Source of the DNA: CAVALG01 sp045576295
GTDB lineage: Bacteria; Bacillota; Clostridia; Oscillospirales; Acutalibacteraceae
Assembly: GCA_045576295.1 (NCBI GenBank)
Contig: JAZNGF010000012.1
Location: 1 to 48,968 of the forward strand
DNA: 48,968 nucleotides
Direction of reading: 5' to 3'
Part shown: piece after piece, positions 1 to 8,697 of the stretch
Numbering within the stretch: the stretch's first letter is position 1
Layout: each line of letters begins with the position of its first letter
The notes under the pieces: model-generated
The model's database searches: none
What the model saw: the letters and a program-made list of their open reading frames with translations, nothing else
Told to the model about the DNA's origin: nothing
Made by a program: the position numbers and the translations under genes

Positions 1-31
1 CGGTTTTAGTGATATTTTATTCGCCTTTTAA

Positions 32-110
32 AACTCGCAAAGCGAATAACACTCGGCATTAGCCGAATATCACTGCGAAGCAATATAACTCGCCGTTAGG
101 TGAATAAAAC
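32..110. repeat. Tandem array of four small imperfect hairpins
   Basis: Four consecutive units of 13-18 nt each begin ACT, end AAT, and are separated by trinucleotides beginning with A (aac, atc, ata, aaa). Their inner stems differ but stay complementary: CGC/GCG, CGGC/GCCG, GC/GC and CGCC/GGTG. Loops are three or four bases. The outer A-C mismatch is kept in every unit. The array lies directly beyond the palindrome that ends the leftward dockerin gene. I recall similar palindrome arrays in clostridial intergenic regions but know no established name or function. It is not a CRISPR, because units are too short and there are no spacers. Confidence 0.6.
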
Positions 111-140
111 TGCCCAAGTGTCCTTAAGGACACTTGGGCA
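104..140 (-). terminator. Rho-independent terminator of the leftward dockerin gene
   Basis: A perfect 13-bp stem (111-123 with 128-140) closes a TTAA loop. On the minus strand it is followed by a short T-rich stretch (gttttatt). It lies about 50 nt past the stop codon at 189-191. The T-run is modest, so termination efficiency is uncertain. Confidence 0.7.
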
Positions 141-188
141 AATCGCATCGGGTTTTTTGATTAGATATTAGCGTTAAAACTAAAGGAA

Positions 189-3100
189 TTAACCTTTGTT
201 TTCAACGGGGAAAGATGTTATGAGCTTTGCAGCTAAGCGAGCAACAAGAACTGCGTCGCCTGTGTTGATTCTGCCGTCGCCGTTAACATCTGCATAAGTT
301 TCAGAGCCTGCGGGAAGATCGCCAAGCTTTGAAGAATATTTAGAAATAATTACAGCATCGCCTGTGTTAATCCTGCCGTCGCCGTTAACATCACCGTATG
401 TGCCTGCAGGGAGTTTTTCAAGAACCTTAGTTTCAAGAACCTCACCGCAAACAGTACATTCGATGTGAGCGCTACCTTCAGCGTCCTTTGTGGGTTCAAC
501 ATCGGTTTTCCAATCGCTCGGTGTGTGATCGAGCATTTCAAGCTCTACGGTTGCTGTGTAGTCGCAACGTGAACAGGTTGTTGTTTCTACACCCTTTTCG
601 GTGCAGGTTGGCTCTTTTGTTGTGGTTGTGGTTGTGTCGTGGCCGAGCGCAGGAACGTCTTCTTCCTTCTTATCGCCGCAGGCGCTACATGCTGAAACGT
701 TCTTACCTGCTTCTTCACAGGTAGGAGCAACAGACTGTTCTGCATCTGCTACATAGTTGTGATCGATCATTTCGATTTCTTCGGTTGCTGTATAGTCGCA
801 ACGGCTACATGTAACAGTTTTTACACCCTTTTCGGTGCAGGTTGCAGCCTTTGTTACTTCAGTTTGTTCATCGTGGCCAAGAGCCTCGATTGCTTCGGTT
901 GCTGTGTAGTCGCAACGGCTACATGTAACTGTTTTTGAACCAGCTTCTGTACAGGTGGCTTCCTTTGTTACCTCGGTTTGTTCATCGTGGCCAAGGGCGG
1001 AGATTTTAGAACCCTGAGTAACTGTTTCGCCGCAGCTTGAGCAGATTACATCGCCTGAATAGCCGTCTTCTGTGCAGGTTGCAGCCTTTTCGTTCTGTGT
1101 TGTTGTTTCTGTATGGGTGCAGGCAACCTCTTCTTTGATTGCGCCGCAGGTTGAACACTCGTAAACTTTAGTTTCGGTTGTTTCGCTAACAAGAATCCAA
1201 GAGTGGCCGCCCTTAACAGGCTCAAGTTCTTCGCTTTCCTTAACGGTTGCGCCGCAGAAGCCGCAGATAACTGTTCCGCTCATACCGCCTGTTTCGCAGT
1301 CGAATGTTTTACCTTCGTAAACCCAGTCGCGTTCATCGTGCGGGCAGTTTTCTTCGGTGTATTCTTCGTATGCACCGTAGAGGTAGCTGATAACGGTTTC
1401 GTTAGTGTAGCCTGAAACTCCGTTTGTTGCACTGCAATAACCAAGAATGTACTCGAACTTATCGTGAGTAACGCTTGTTGCGTTAATGTATGAAGTGTTT
1501 GCATAGTCGTTCGATTCATCGGTGAACTTTTCAATCGAGAACTCTTCAGTTTCGAGTGTGAAGGTGTGGCTTGTACCCATACCGTCGTCGTAAGTAACAA
1601 TGGGCTCAATGTAAATCACGCCATCCTCAATATATGCCGAATAGTTGGTTGAATAGTTATAGAAAGCTTCGGTGTCTAATCTTCCGCCGCTGCCCATACC
1701 TGCGTAATCAATGCTTGTTTGCTTTGTGCAGGGGTTCTGGGTGTAAGTATCAAGCGGCTGATCATCAATTGCAACGATTGTTGCAAGAACAGGGTTGAAA
1801 CTGCTGCCTGCTTCTTGCTTAAGAACGAGCGACTGAGATAAGTAAGATGTAGCGCTTCTTCTGTAGTAATAAACAACACTGCGCCTGAAGGCACTTGCGC
1901 TGTATGTGATCCTATATGCATAGTAGCCGTTTTCGTCTTGTGCGAAGATTATACCTGCCGGGTTGCCCTTTGTTTCTGCTGTTAATGATACAAGACCTTT
2001 ATGAAGCGGGCTTTGAATTGCAGCAAAACTAAAGTTGCCAGGGTTTAATTTATAACCGCCGTTGTCGATATCGTATTTACCGGTGATGTTGTTATTCTTG
2101 CTTAAGTAGTCCATAACAACTGCATCGGTTACAGATGTTTCTTGCATATTAAAATCAAAGGTGTATTCGTCTTCATACTGTGAAGGATCGAAGAATACTG
2201 CTCTAACAGTTAGGTCAGTTGTAACATTGTCGAATGTTGTGTCCCAACCGATAAACTGATAACCTAAAATTGATTCGGGAGCTGTGGGAGCCACAGCTGC
2301 AAGGCCGTAGCCTACGATTTGCTCTTCAATTACTTCGTCGCCTTCGCCAAGGAAGGTTACTGTTAAGGCCTCAAGCGGCTCAAGATCAACAGTTTCTTCG
2401 GTGTCGCAACGCTTACAAACCTGCTTATAATAGCCAGGTTCTTCAATAGTTGCATCTACCCTTTCGGTTTCCTTCCAATCGTGGCCAAGGGCCGGAATTT
2501 CAGAACCTTCTTTTACAACCTCGCCGCATTCGCCGCAGGTTTCGTCGCCTGTGTAACCATCTTTAGTACAGGTGGGTTCTGCAACACCGTCGATTTCAAC
2601 TGCTTCAATCGGGTGGGTGCAGTTATCGCCTGCATCTTCATATACAGCATATACGCTGTAAATCTGTGTTGCTTGGTTCTCTTGATCAGGTGCGTTTTCA
2701 TCATCAGCGTATGAATCTCTTGCCTTTGTGGGAATGCTGAAGAAACCAAACTGGGCGCCGAACCTATAGTGTGATTCTGCCTTCTGCATTGCAGCGCCGA
2801 TGTTCTGAACCTCTAAAAGTGTGTCGAGGTTATAGGTGTATGTATCACTGGTGAACGAGTATTCAAATTCACCGTCGTTATATTCTGCTGTTACTGTGAT
2901 GTTAATGTCATCGCCGTCAACGTCTACCTGGTATACCCATGTGAAGCAGTTGGTAACCATCGTGCTCTTTGTAACATCTTTATTTAAGTAACCAATGTTG
3001 TTTCTTCTATCATCACTTAATTCAACAGGTACGTCATTAACAGCCGAAATAAGCATAGTTTCAATAGCGCTTGTAACCTGAGTATTAACGCTTGTGTAGC

Positions 3101-3602
3101 TGCCGTCTTTATATGAATAATAGTAAAGAATCTTCTGGAAAAGTCCGAGCGAACTGATAGAGCCCATAAAGCCGAAATAGCCGTTTTCGTCAGCCGCGAA
3201 GATTACACCGGGGCGAAGCATCTGGCTCTGATAGTCAGCCAAGCCGCCACCAACAAGTGTGAAGCTCTGAGCATAGGTGTTGTAAGGGTTTTGGATGGCG
3301 TAACCACGGGTTTGGAAACCAACACCTGCAGATGTGTCCATTTCATAAGCGCCTAATTCTTCGTTGTATCCGTAAAGATCTGCATAGGCACCGCCCTTAA
3401 TGTCGAACTTGTTTGAAACCTCATCCATTTCATCGGCATATGTTTGGCCATTTTCGAGATCGGTAAAGTCCCATTCATAGATGGTTGTATCGCCGTCTTC
3501 ATAAATGTCGGCCGATGATACGAACGACATAGTGAACATCGAAGCGATAAGTGCGGCACACACAATTAAGCTTAATGCGCGCCCGAAAAGTTTTGATTTC
3601 AT
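189..3602 (-). CDS. Secreted modular protein with type I dockerin (1137 aa)
   Basis: Secreted protein of unknown function, predicted to join a cohesin-bearing complex through its C-terminal dockerin. A signal peptide covers about residues 1-31 (cleavage after VSSA). Two copies of a roughly 280-residue module follow (about 42-330 and 478-752). Each starts with a W/F-D-F motif and carries PGVIFA or AGIIFA followed by a DENGY motif. Between them lies a Listeria-Bacteroides type (InlB B-like) repeat, about 411-474. Residues about 754-1057 hold consecutive Cys/His repeats with CSRCDY and LGHD motifs. The dockerin (about 1066-1134) has two DVNGDGRINTGDA loops. The ATG is preceded by AAGGAGG. The gene stands alone, with a terminator downstream. 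A weak -10 (TATACT, 3727-3732 on the minus strand) lies upstream, without a convincing -35. The paired modules look like a non-catalytic binding or adhesion architecture, but that is inference. Confidence 0.85.
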   Translation of the reverse strand: MKSKLFGRALSLIVCAALIASMFTMSFVSSADIYEDGDTTIYEWDFTDLENGQTYADEMDEVSNKFDIKGGAYADLYGYNEELGAYEMDTSAGVGFQTRGYAIQNPYNTYAQSFTLVGGGLADYQSQMLRPGVIFAADENGYFGFMGSISSLGLFQKILYYYSYKDGSYTSVNTQVTSAIETMLISAVNDVPVELSDDRRNNIGYLNKDVTKSTMVTNCFTWVYQVDVDGDDINITVTAEYNDGEFEYSFTSDTYTYNLDTLLEVQNIGAAMQKAESHYRFGAQFGFFSIPTKARDSYADDENAPDQENQATQIYSVYAVYEDAGDNCTHPIEAVEIDGVAEPTCTKDGYTGDETCGECGEVVKEGSEIPALGHDWKETERVDATIEEPGYYKQVCKRCDTEETVDLEPLEALTVTFLGEGDEVIEEQIVGYGLAAVAPTAPESILGYQFIGWDTTFDNVTTDLTVRAVFFDPSQYEDEYTFDFNMQETSVTDAVVMDYLSKNNNITGKYDIDNGGYKLNPGNFSFAAIQSPLHKGLVSLTAETKGNPAGIIFAQDENGYYAYRITYSASAFRRSVVYYYRRSATSYLSQSLVLKQEAGSSFNPVLATIVAIDDQPLDTYTQNPCTKQTSIDYAGMGSGGRLDTEAFYNYSTNYSAYIEDGVIYIEPIVTYDDGMGTSHTFTLETEEFSIEKFTDESNDYANTSYINATSVTHDKFEYILGYCSATNGVSGYTNETVISYLYGAYEEYTEENCPHDERDWVYEGKTFDCETGGMSGTVICGFCGATVKESEELEPVKGGHSWILVSETTETKVYECSTCGAIKEEVACTHTETTTQNEKAATCTEDGYSGDVICSSCGETVTQGSKISALGHDEQTEVTKEATCTEAGSKTVTCSRCDYTATEAIEALGHDEQTEVTKAATCTEKGVKTVTCSRCDYTATEEIEMIDHNYVADAEQSVAPTCEEAGKNVSACSACGDKKEEDVPALGHDTTTTTTKEPTCTEKGVETTTCSRCDYTATVELEMLDHTPSDWKTDVEPTKDAEGSAHIECTVCGEVLETKVLEKLPAGTYGDVNGDGRINTGDAVIISKYSSKLGDLPAGSETYADVNGDGRINTGDAVLVARLAAKLITSFPVENKG
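781..1008 (-). repeat. Direct repeat of 114 nt (38-residue Cys/His unit, two adjacent copies)
   Basis: Positions 781-894 and 895-1008 are two similar in-frame copies of a 38-residue unit of the dockerin protein. Each encodes GHDEQTEVTK, an ATCTE motif and CSRCDYTATE. A more diverged copy lies near 540-650. The repeats have kept similarity at the DNA level, as expected of recent unit duplication. Confidence 0.75.
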
Positions 3603-3810
3603 AACTTTTCCTCCTTGTAAATATTCGGCAAAAGCCGTTGTTAGCGATTATCACAAATACACCCTTGAAGGAATTATTCTACCGCATAATACGGCAGTTT
3701 ATGTAATTTTAATATATCGCACCTTAAGTATACCTAAATATTAGCCAAATTGCTATTGCAAATAAGTGCATTTTTCATTGCAAATTTTTGCAAACCTTCT
3801 AAATGCATAC

Positions 3811-3852
3811 GCAATAAAAACAACAAAACCTGCGTAAAACAATCGCAGGTTT
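3811..3852 (-). terminator. Terminator of the asnA operon
   Basis: A 9-bp perfect stem (aaacctgcg 3826-3834 with cgcaggttt 3844-3852) has a 9-nt loop. On the minus strand it is followed by ttttgttgttttt. It sits 44 nt beyond the stop codon of the HD-domain gene and also separates that gene from the promoter region of the dockerin gene. Confidence 0.8.
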
Positions 3853-3895
3853 GTTAAAGTGTAACATTTAATTTTTAAGCACCCCAAAACGTTAA

Positions 3896-4555
3896 TTACA
3901 TAAGCTGCTGCTCGTTAATAATAAGTTTAAACTGAAGCCCCAAATATTCAGCCGCCTTGCGGCACATTGTCATCCTGTTTAAAAATATTTCAAAATAATC
4001 CATTACCGAGCTATACCTTGTATCAACCGAAAGTTTAAGTTTTATAAGGGTGTGCTCGCGGTTGATTTTAAGCTCTGATTCCTTAACCGAATAATTAACC
4101 CTGTCGTGAATATCAAATGTGGTTGCATCGTTGTTTCTAACGCGTGAACGGCGAACGTCAGACTTATCGGCCAAAATCAGCGCCGCCGCAACGGGGTTCA
4201 CCGCAACGCCTGTTCCCTCATCGTGGTTACCAATAGCCGTTACAACCGTTGCAATGTCTTCGGCCGGCATATTATATTTATCTAAAATTCTAAAGGCCAT
4301 AACCGCGCCGCTTTGTGAATGCTCAATGCGGTTAACAAGGTTGCCTATATCGTGAAGATAGGCCGCAATTTGAACAAGCTCAACCTCGTGTTCGCTGCGC
4401 CCCAAGGTTTCTAAAATGTATTTTGCCGTCCCAGCAACACGCGTTACGTGGGCAAAGCTGTGCTCGGTAAAGCCGAGCGCAAGCAGCGATTCATCGGCCT
4501 TTTTTATATAAGTTTTTATGCTCTCGTCATTTTTTATTTTTTCGTAGGTTAACAC
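3896..4555 (-). CDS. HD-domain metal-dependent phosphohydrolase (219 aa)
   Basis: An HD-superfamily protein, so probably a metal-dependent phosphatase or phosphodiesterase of unknown substrate. The ligand pattern is visible: H36 in SFAHVTRV, H68-D69 in YLHDIGN, H111 in IGNHDEG and D130 in ILADKSD. The first residue is encoded by GTG (4553-4555) behind a GGGGTG-like ribosome binding site. It is the last gene of a leftward operon after asnA and a small zinc-ribbon gene, 58 nt downstream of the latter, and is followed by a terminator. No membrane segment or partner domain is visible. The HD family includes nucleotide and cyclic-dinucleotide hydrolases; nothing here chooses among them. Confidence 0.8.
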   Translation of the reverse strand: MLTYEKIKNDESIKTYIKKADESLLALGFTEHSFAHVTRVAGTAKYILETLGRSEHEVELVQIAAYLHDIGNLVNRIEHSQSGAVMAFRILDKYNMPAEDIATVVTAIGNHDEGTGVAVNPVAAALILADKSDVRRSRVRNNDATTFDIHDRVNYSVKESELKINREHTLIKLKLSVDTRYSSVMDYFEIFLNRMTMCRKAAEYLGLQFKLIINEQQLM

Positions 4556-4613
4556 TAAATCACCCCGCCAAATCGCTCATGGCACGCTTTTATTATATGC
4601 TAAAAGCCCTTAA

Positions 4614-4904
4614 TTAAAGCCTGTGAACACCTTCGTCTTTTCGCTCTTTTTCGGGTTCAGACACCTCGGCAACACCCAATATCCCATTAAGGTAGCCCCG
4701 AACCCTTGAATCCATTAAATTGTTAGAGCTAAGCATCATTTTAAGATACTTCCCGGCAACCTCGTAAAGTTTGCCATTATTTTCATAGGCTTCAAGATAC
4801 GCCTTGCAATCTTTACAAAGCGACAGTTCTTTATAACGGGTATCGAACGGGAAATCGGATGACAGGGGAACGCGGTAGCCGCATATACAGCACGGATGTA
4901 TCAT
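4614..4904 (-). CDS. Small zinc-ribbon-like protein (96 aa), function unknown
   Basis: I do not recognise this protein. It carries two Cys pairs, C5-x2-C8 (CCICGY) and C30-x2-C33 (CKDC), spaced as in a small zinc ribbon. A helical middle follows, then a charged C-terminus ending RKDEGVHRL. Its ATG lies 12 nt after the asnA stop codon and has a GAGG ribosome binding site, so it is almost certainly co-transcribed with asnA. The HD hydrolase gene follows after 58 nt. There is no signal peptide, so it is probably cytosolic. Metal binding is inferred from cysteine spacing only. Confidence 0.7.
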   Translation of the reverse strand: MIHPCCICGYRVPLSSDFPFDTRYKELSLCKDCKAYLEAYENNGKLYEVAGKYLKMMLSSNNLMDSRVRGYLNGILGVAEVSEPEKERKDEGVHRL

Positions 4905-4916
4905 AAAAAAACCTCT

Positions 4917-5927
4917 TTATAAAAGTTCAATGCCTGCTTTGGCGCAAGCAATGCAGGTTTCTTTATCCCAAACCGATGCCTGAACCTCGCCAACGTGGAG
5001 CTTTTCTAAAATTAGTAAGCAAAGCCTTGATTGGCCTATACCGCCGCCGATTGTAAGGGGCAGTGTGCCCTCGGCAATGCCTTTGTGAAAATCGTATTTA
5101 GAAAGCCTATCTTCACAGCCCGAAATTCTAAGCTGATTTACAAGCGAAACCTCATCAACGCGGATGCCCATAGAAGAAATTTCAATTGGTTTTTCTAAAA
5201 TATCGTTCCAGAAAAGCAGGTCGCCGTTTAAGGTCCAATCGTCATAGTCGGGTGCGCGGCCGTCATGCTTAACGCCGCTTTTTAAAACAGTTCCTATTTG
5301 CATTATAAACACTGTTTTCCTCTCGCGCACAAATTCATACTCGCGCTCTTTAGGGGTAAGAGCCGGGTAAAGGTCTTCAAGTTCTTGCGATGTTATAAAA
5401 GTAACCTTTTCGCACAACTTTTTGGTAAGCGCGGGGAATGCGCTTTGAAGGGTGTTCTGGGTATTGATTATGGCGGCAACGATATTTTCAACGGTTGCCT
5501 TTAAAAAGCCAACGTTTCTGTCGCCTCGTTCAATAACCTTTTCCCAGTCCCACTGGTCAACAAATATTGAATGGTCGTTATCCATATCGTCATCGCGGCG
5601 GATGGCGTTCATATCGGTGTAAAGGCCTTCGCCTGCGGTGAAGCCATAACGGCCAAGCGCCATTCGCTTCCATTTAGCGAGCGACTGAACAACCTCAACC
5701 ATTTCGCCTGTTTCTTTAATATCAAATTCAACCTTACGCTCAAAGCCGTTAAGGTCATCGTTTAAGCCGCTTGATTTTTCAACAAACAGCGGCGCACTGA
5801 TTCTTTCAAGGTTAAGTTTATCGGCCAGCTCTTTTGCGAAAACATCCTTAACCATTTTAATGGCGCGCTGGGTTTCGCGTGATGTTAAAACTGAACTGTA
5901 CCCTTCAACTAATTTTAATGATTTCAT
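4917..5927 (-). CDS. asnA: Aspartate--ammonia ligase (asparagine synthetase A)
   Basis: Makes asparagine from aspartate and ammonia with ATP in the cytosol; the enzyme is related to class II aminoacyl-tRNA synthetases. At 336 aa it matches the usual AsnA length (about 330). Family features are clear across the whole protein: SSGLNDDLNGFERKVEF near the N-terminus, VEVVQSLAKWKRMALGRYGF, and the C-terminal GGGIGQSR segment. The start is ATG with GAGGAG seven bases upstream. It is the first gene of a three-gene leftward operon with its own promoter (-35 TTGACT, -10 TATAAT, 17-nt spacer) in the gap shared with the divergent thioesterase gene. I saw no T-box motif in the roughly 60-nt leader, although T-box control of asnA is common in Firmicutes. 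Confidence 0.95.
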   Translation of the reverse strand: MKSLKLVEGYSSVLTSRETQRAIKMVKDVFAKELADKLNLERISAPLFVEKSSGLNDDLNGFERKVEFDIKETGEMVEVVQSLAKWKRMALGRYGFTAGEGLYTDMNAIRRDDDMDNDHSIFVDQWDWEKVIERGDRNVGFLKATVENIVAAIINTQNTLQSAFPALTKKLCEKVTFITSQELEDLYPALTPKEREYEFVRERKTVFIMQIGTVLKSGVKHDGRAPDYDDWTLNGDLLFWNDILEKPIEISSMGIRVDEVSLVNQLRISGCEDRLSKYDFHKGIAEGTLPLTIGGGIGQSRLCLLILEKLHVGEVQASVWDKETCIACAKAGIELL

Positions 5928-5992
5928 CGGCTACTCCTCACAATACCGTTAAATATATACACATTAATAATACTTATAATAAATCAGTTTTG

Positions 5993-6021
5993 ATTATATT
6001 CCAGTGCAGGCTAAAAGTCAA
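5993..6021 (-). promoter_or_regulatory. Promoter of the asnA operon
   Basis: On the minus strand TTGACT (6016-6021) and TATAAT (5993-5998) are separated by 17 nt, close to the sigma-A consensus. Transcription would start near 5986, giving a leader of about 58 nt before the asnA ATG. Confidence 0.75.
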
Positions 6022-6095
6022 CCTTTTGGCTTTTATTTTGAATTTTTTCACCGCCCAATATCGCCCTTTTTGCCGCCGCCCGTCGCTCCCATTGG

Positions 6096-6125
6096 TTGAC
6101 AAATTCGGTTTTAATGTAATATAAT
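6096..6125 (+). promoter_or_regulatory. Promoter of the acyl-ACP thioesterase gene
   Basis: Perfect TTGACA (6096-6101) and TATAAT (6120-6125) hexamers lie 18 nt apart, upstream of the ATG at 6159. The site is divergent from the asnA promoter, with about 75 nt between the two -35 elements. Confidence 0.8.
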
Positions 6126-6158
6126 ACTTTTACTAAATATTAAGAAAAGAGAAAATAT

Positions 6159-6896
6159 ATGATAGTTGAACAGAATTTCAGAATTGGATTTAGAGATATT
6201 ACCGATTTCAACAAACTTTCAAACACGGCGCTGCTTGGCTTTTTAGAAGATGCCGCAGGGGCGCATTCGAACAAAATCGGGCTTGGCTTTAACAACTCTA
6301 CTAACAGCGGCTTTTGCTGGGTGTTGCTCAGCTGGGCAGTTGAGATTGACCGCCGCCCAATTTACGATGATGTTATCAAGGTTAAAACCTGGTGTCGCAA
6401 ACACGAAAAAATTTACACCTACAGAGATTTTGAAATTTTTGATGCAAACGGCGAAGTTATAGGCAGGGCCACCTCAAAGTGGGTTAGGCTCGACCTTGAA
6501 ACCAAAAAAATGCTGCCCTTAAGCGCCGATATGATGGAAAGGTACGGCACCTGTGAGCGCGCCGTTTTCCCCGAAGGGGATGAGAGAATAAGGTGCAAAT
6601 GCGCTGATAGCTTCACCGAGTGCGCTGATTTTAAAATAACCAGAAACCTTATTGATGCCAACGGCCACCTGCATAACACCTATTATTTAGATGTTGCAAA
6701 CGAATGCATCCCCGCACACCTTTCGCAAAGCGAAGATTTATGCAGCTTTAAAATTCTTTATAAAAAAGAGGTTAAATGCGGCGACACGGTTAAGGTACTC
6801 TTTAACGAAACACCCGATTCTTACGTTGTTACAATCGAAAACGAAGATAACACAGTTCTGCATTCAGCGGTTATATTTAACAAAAATCAGGGCTGA
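6159..6896 (+). CDS. Acyl-ACP thioesterase family protein (245 aa)
   Basis: Probably hydrolyses acyl-ACP to free fatty acid plus ACP in the cytosol, ending or diverting fatty acid synthesis. The sequence has the double hot-dog layout of the bacterial/plant FatA/FatB-type family. An N-terminal half (about 1-130) carries FRIGFRDITDFNKLS and SWAVEIDRRP. The second half contains the family motif TRNLIDANGHLHNTYYLD (about 158-175), including the Asn-x-His pair. The length of about 245 aa is normal for the family. It has its own promoter and a shared bidirectional terminator, so it is a single-gene unit. Chain-length preference cannot be read from the sequence. Confidence 0.85.
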   Translation: MIVEQNFRIGFRDITDFNKLSNTALLGFLEDAAGAHSNKIGLGFNNSTNSGFCWVLLSWAVEIDRRPIYDDVIKVKTWCRKHEKIYTYRDFEIFDANGEVIGRATSKWVRLDLETKKMLPLSADMMERYGTCERAVFPEGDERIRCKCADSFTECADFKITRNLIDANGHLHNTYYLDVANECIPAHLSQSEDLCSFKILYKKEVKCGDTVKVLFNETPDSYVVTIENEDNTVLHSAVIFNKNQG

Positions 6897-6910
6897 TTAG
6901 ACAAACGCAA

Positions 6911-6939
6911 AACCCACCTACAAATTAAGTAGGTGGGTT
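6911..6939. terminator. Bidirectional terminator between convergent genes
   Basis: A perfect 10-bp stem (6911-6920 with 6930-6939) with a 9-nt loop is followed by T-rich sequence on both strands. It serves the rightward thioesterase gene and the leftward Na/Pi cotransporter gene, whose stop codons are 55 nt apart. Confidence 0.8.
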
Positions 6940-6951
6940 TAAATTTATAGC

Positions 6952-8697
6952 CTAAATTTGATACTTTTCAAGATACCCTGCATACTTTTTGCCGAAATAT
7001 TCGTCGCCCGAATTTTTAATAGTGTTCAGATATTCGTGGGTGTCGAATTCGCCGCTTTCAATTTCAATAACTGCAACGGCAATGTTTGAGCAATGGTCGG
7101 AAACCCTTTCAAGGTTTGTAAGTAAATCAGAGAACACAAAACCAAGCTGAATGGTGCATTCCCCTGCCTGCAAACGCTTTACATGGCGGCTTCTGAGCTT
7201 TGAAATAATGCGGTCTACAACCTGCTCAAGCGGCTCAACCTTTGAAGCCACAGCCACATCGTTATTTTCAAATGATTTGAAGGTTATTTCCATAATCTCG
7301 TTAACGGCATTTATAAGCACTTTAAGCTCTTCGTTAGCCTTTTCCGAGAAGGTGATTTTCTTTTCGTGAATTTCTTCGGCCGTTTTTAACAGGTTGGCGG
7401 CATGGTCGCCAAGGCGCTCGAAATCGTCAATTGTGTGCAAAATGCGGAATTTGCGCTTGCCCTGCTCTTCTGATAATTCCTTGTTCGACACCTTTATAAG
7501 GAAGCTGCCGAGCTTATCTTCATAGTAATCAAGGCTTCGTTCATCGTTAATTACTTCTTGCGCCACATTTGCGTCGTAGTTGCTAAGAAGCCCTATAGCC
7601 TTGCCAAGGGCGCTATGTGCAATTTTTGACATTTTAACGGTTTGCGCTTCACATTCCGAAATAGCAACCGAAGGTGTGCTGAGAAGCCTATCATCAAGGA
7701 AGCTATACTGCTCTGCAACGTTTTTATCTTTAATAACAAAGTATGCAAGCTTTTCAAGCAGTTTAACAAAGGGCAACAGAATAATTGTTGTTGCAACATT
7801 AAATATCGAGTGAACAACCGCTATTCCTGCAGGGTTAATATCTTTATCCATAAACGGGAAGCCGATGAAACTTTCAAGCCCATAGAACACAAGAAGGAAA
7901 AGCACTGTTCCTATAAGGTTAAAGGAAAAATGCACAACCGTAACGCGCTTTGCATTGCGGTTAACACCAAAGCTTGAAAGAAGTGCAGTTACGCAGGTTC
8001 CGATATTTTGGCCCATAATAATGGGCATTGCCATGCCGTATGTAACGTTTCCTGTCATAGAAAGGGCCTGTAATATACCAACCGATGCAGCCGAGCTTTG
8101 AACAATACCGGTAACAACCGCACCAACAAGCACGCCGAGTATCGGGTTTTTGAACGCAAGCATTATTTCTGAGAACTGGGGAAGCTCTGCCAAGCCTTCA
8201 ACCGAGTTGCCCATTAAAGTCATACCGTACATTAAAATAGCAAAACCAACAAAAATGTTACCAACGCTTTGATATTTATCTTTCTTGGCAACCATAATTA
8301 AAAGTATACCAATTAAAGCAATAAGAGGTGAAAAACTTTCGGGTTTTAACATTTTAAGCCAAATGTTATTGCTTTCAATACCGGCAAGGCTGGTTATCCA
8401 AGCGGTGAGGGTTGTTCCAACATTAGAGCCCATAATAACCGCAATGGTTTGGCTAAGTTTCATAATGCCTGAGTTTACAAGGCCAACAAGCATAACCGTG
8501 AGCGCAGAAGATGACTGAATGGCAACCGTTACAACCGAACCTAAAATTAAGCCCTTAAAACGGTTTGAGGTTAGCTTTTTAATCATTTGTTCAAGCTTGC
8601 CGCCTGCCATCTTTTCAAGGCCTGAAGACATTATCTTCATTCCGTAAAGGAAGAAGGCGAGCCCGCCGCACAGGGTAAATACCGAGAAAATATCCAT
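6952..8697 (-). CDS. Na/Pi cotransporter family protein with C-terminal PhoU-like domain
   Basis: Membrane protein of the Na+/phosphate cotransporter II family, likely moving phosphate with sodium or controlling its flux. The N-terminal half is strongly hydrophobic and holds the inverted duplication typical of the family. The first copy carries QSSSALTVM (about residue 61) and GSNVGTT; the second carries QSSAASVGIL and GQNIGT. The cytosolic C-terminal part (about 360-560) is helical and PhoU-like. About 581 aa is normal for fused NptA/PhoU proteins. I chose the ATG at 8697, six bases after AAGGGA. An in-frame TTG at 8703 sits closer to the purine-rich stretch and cannot be excluded. The gene is monocistronic, and no pst/pho genes are nearby. 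Confidence 0.88.
   Translation of the reverse strand: MDIFSVFTLCGGLAFFLYGMKIMSSGLEKMAGGKLEQMIKKLTSNRFKGLILGSVVTVAIQSSSALTVMLVGLVNSGIMKLSQTIAVIMGSNVGTTLTAWITSLAGIESNNIWLKMLKPESFSPLIALIGILLIMVAKKDKYQSVGNIFVGFAILMYGMTLMGNSVEGLAELPQFSEIMLAFKNPILGVLVGAVVTGIVQSSAASVGILQALSMTGNVTYGMAMPIIMGQNIGTCVTALLSSFGVNRNAKRVTVVHFSFNLIGTVLFLLVFYGLESFIGFPFMDKDINPAGIAVVHSIFNVATTIILLPFVKLLEKLAYFVIKDKNVAEQYSFLDDRLLSTPSVAISECEAQTVKMSKIAHSALGKAIGLLSNYDANVAQEVINDERSLDYYEDKLGSFLIKVSNKELSEEQGKRKFRILHTIDDFERLGDHAANLLKTAEEIHEKKITFSEKANEELKVLINAVNEIMEITFKSFENNDVAVASKVEPLEQVVDRIISKLRSRHVKRLQAGECTIQLGFVFSDLLTNLERVSDHCSNIAVAVIEIESGEFDTHEYLNTIKNSGDEYFGKKYAGYLEKYQI

Noticed and set aside
1..140. CRISPR array
   Set aside because: The units are short hairpins of 13-18 nt with no regular unique spacers, and no cas genes are present.
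5928..6158. T-box leader for asnA
   Set aside because: No T-box core or anti-terminator/terminator pair could be seen on the minus strand; the leader from the predicted promoter is only about 58 nt.
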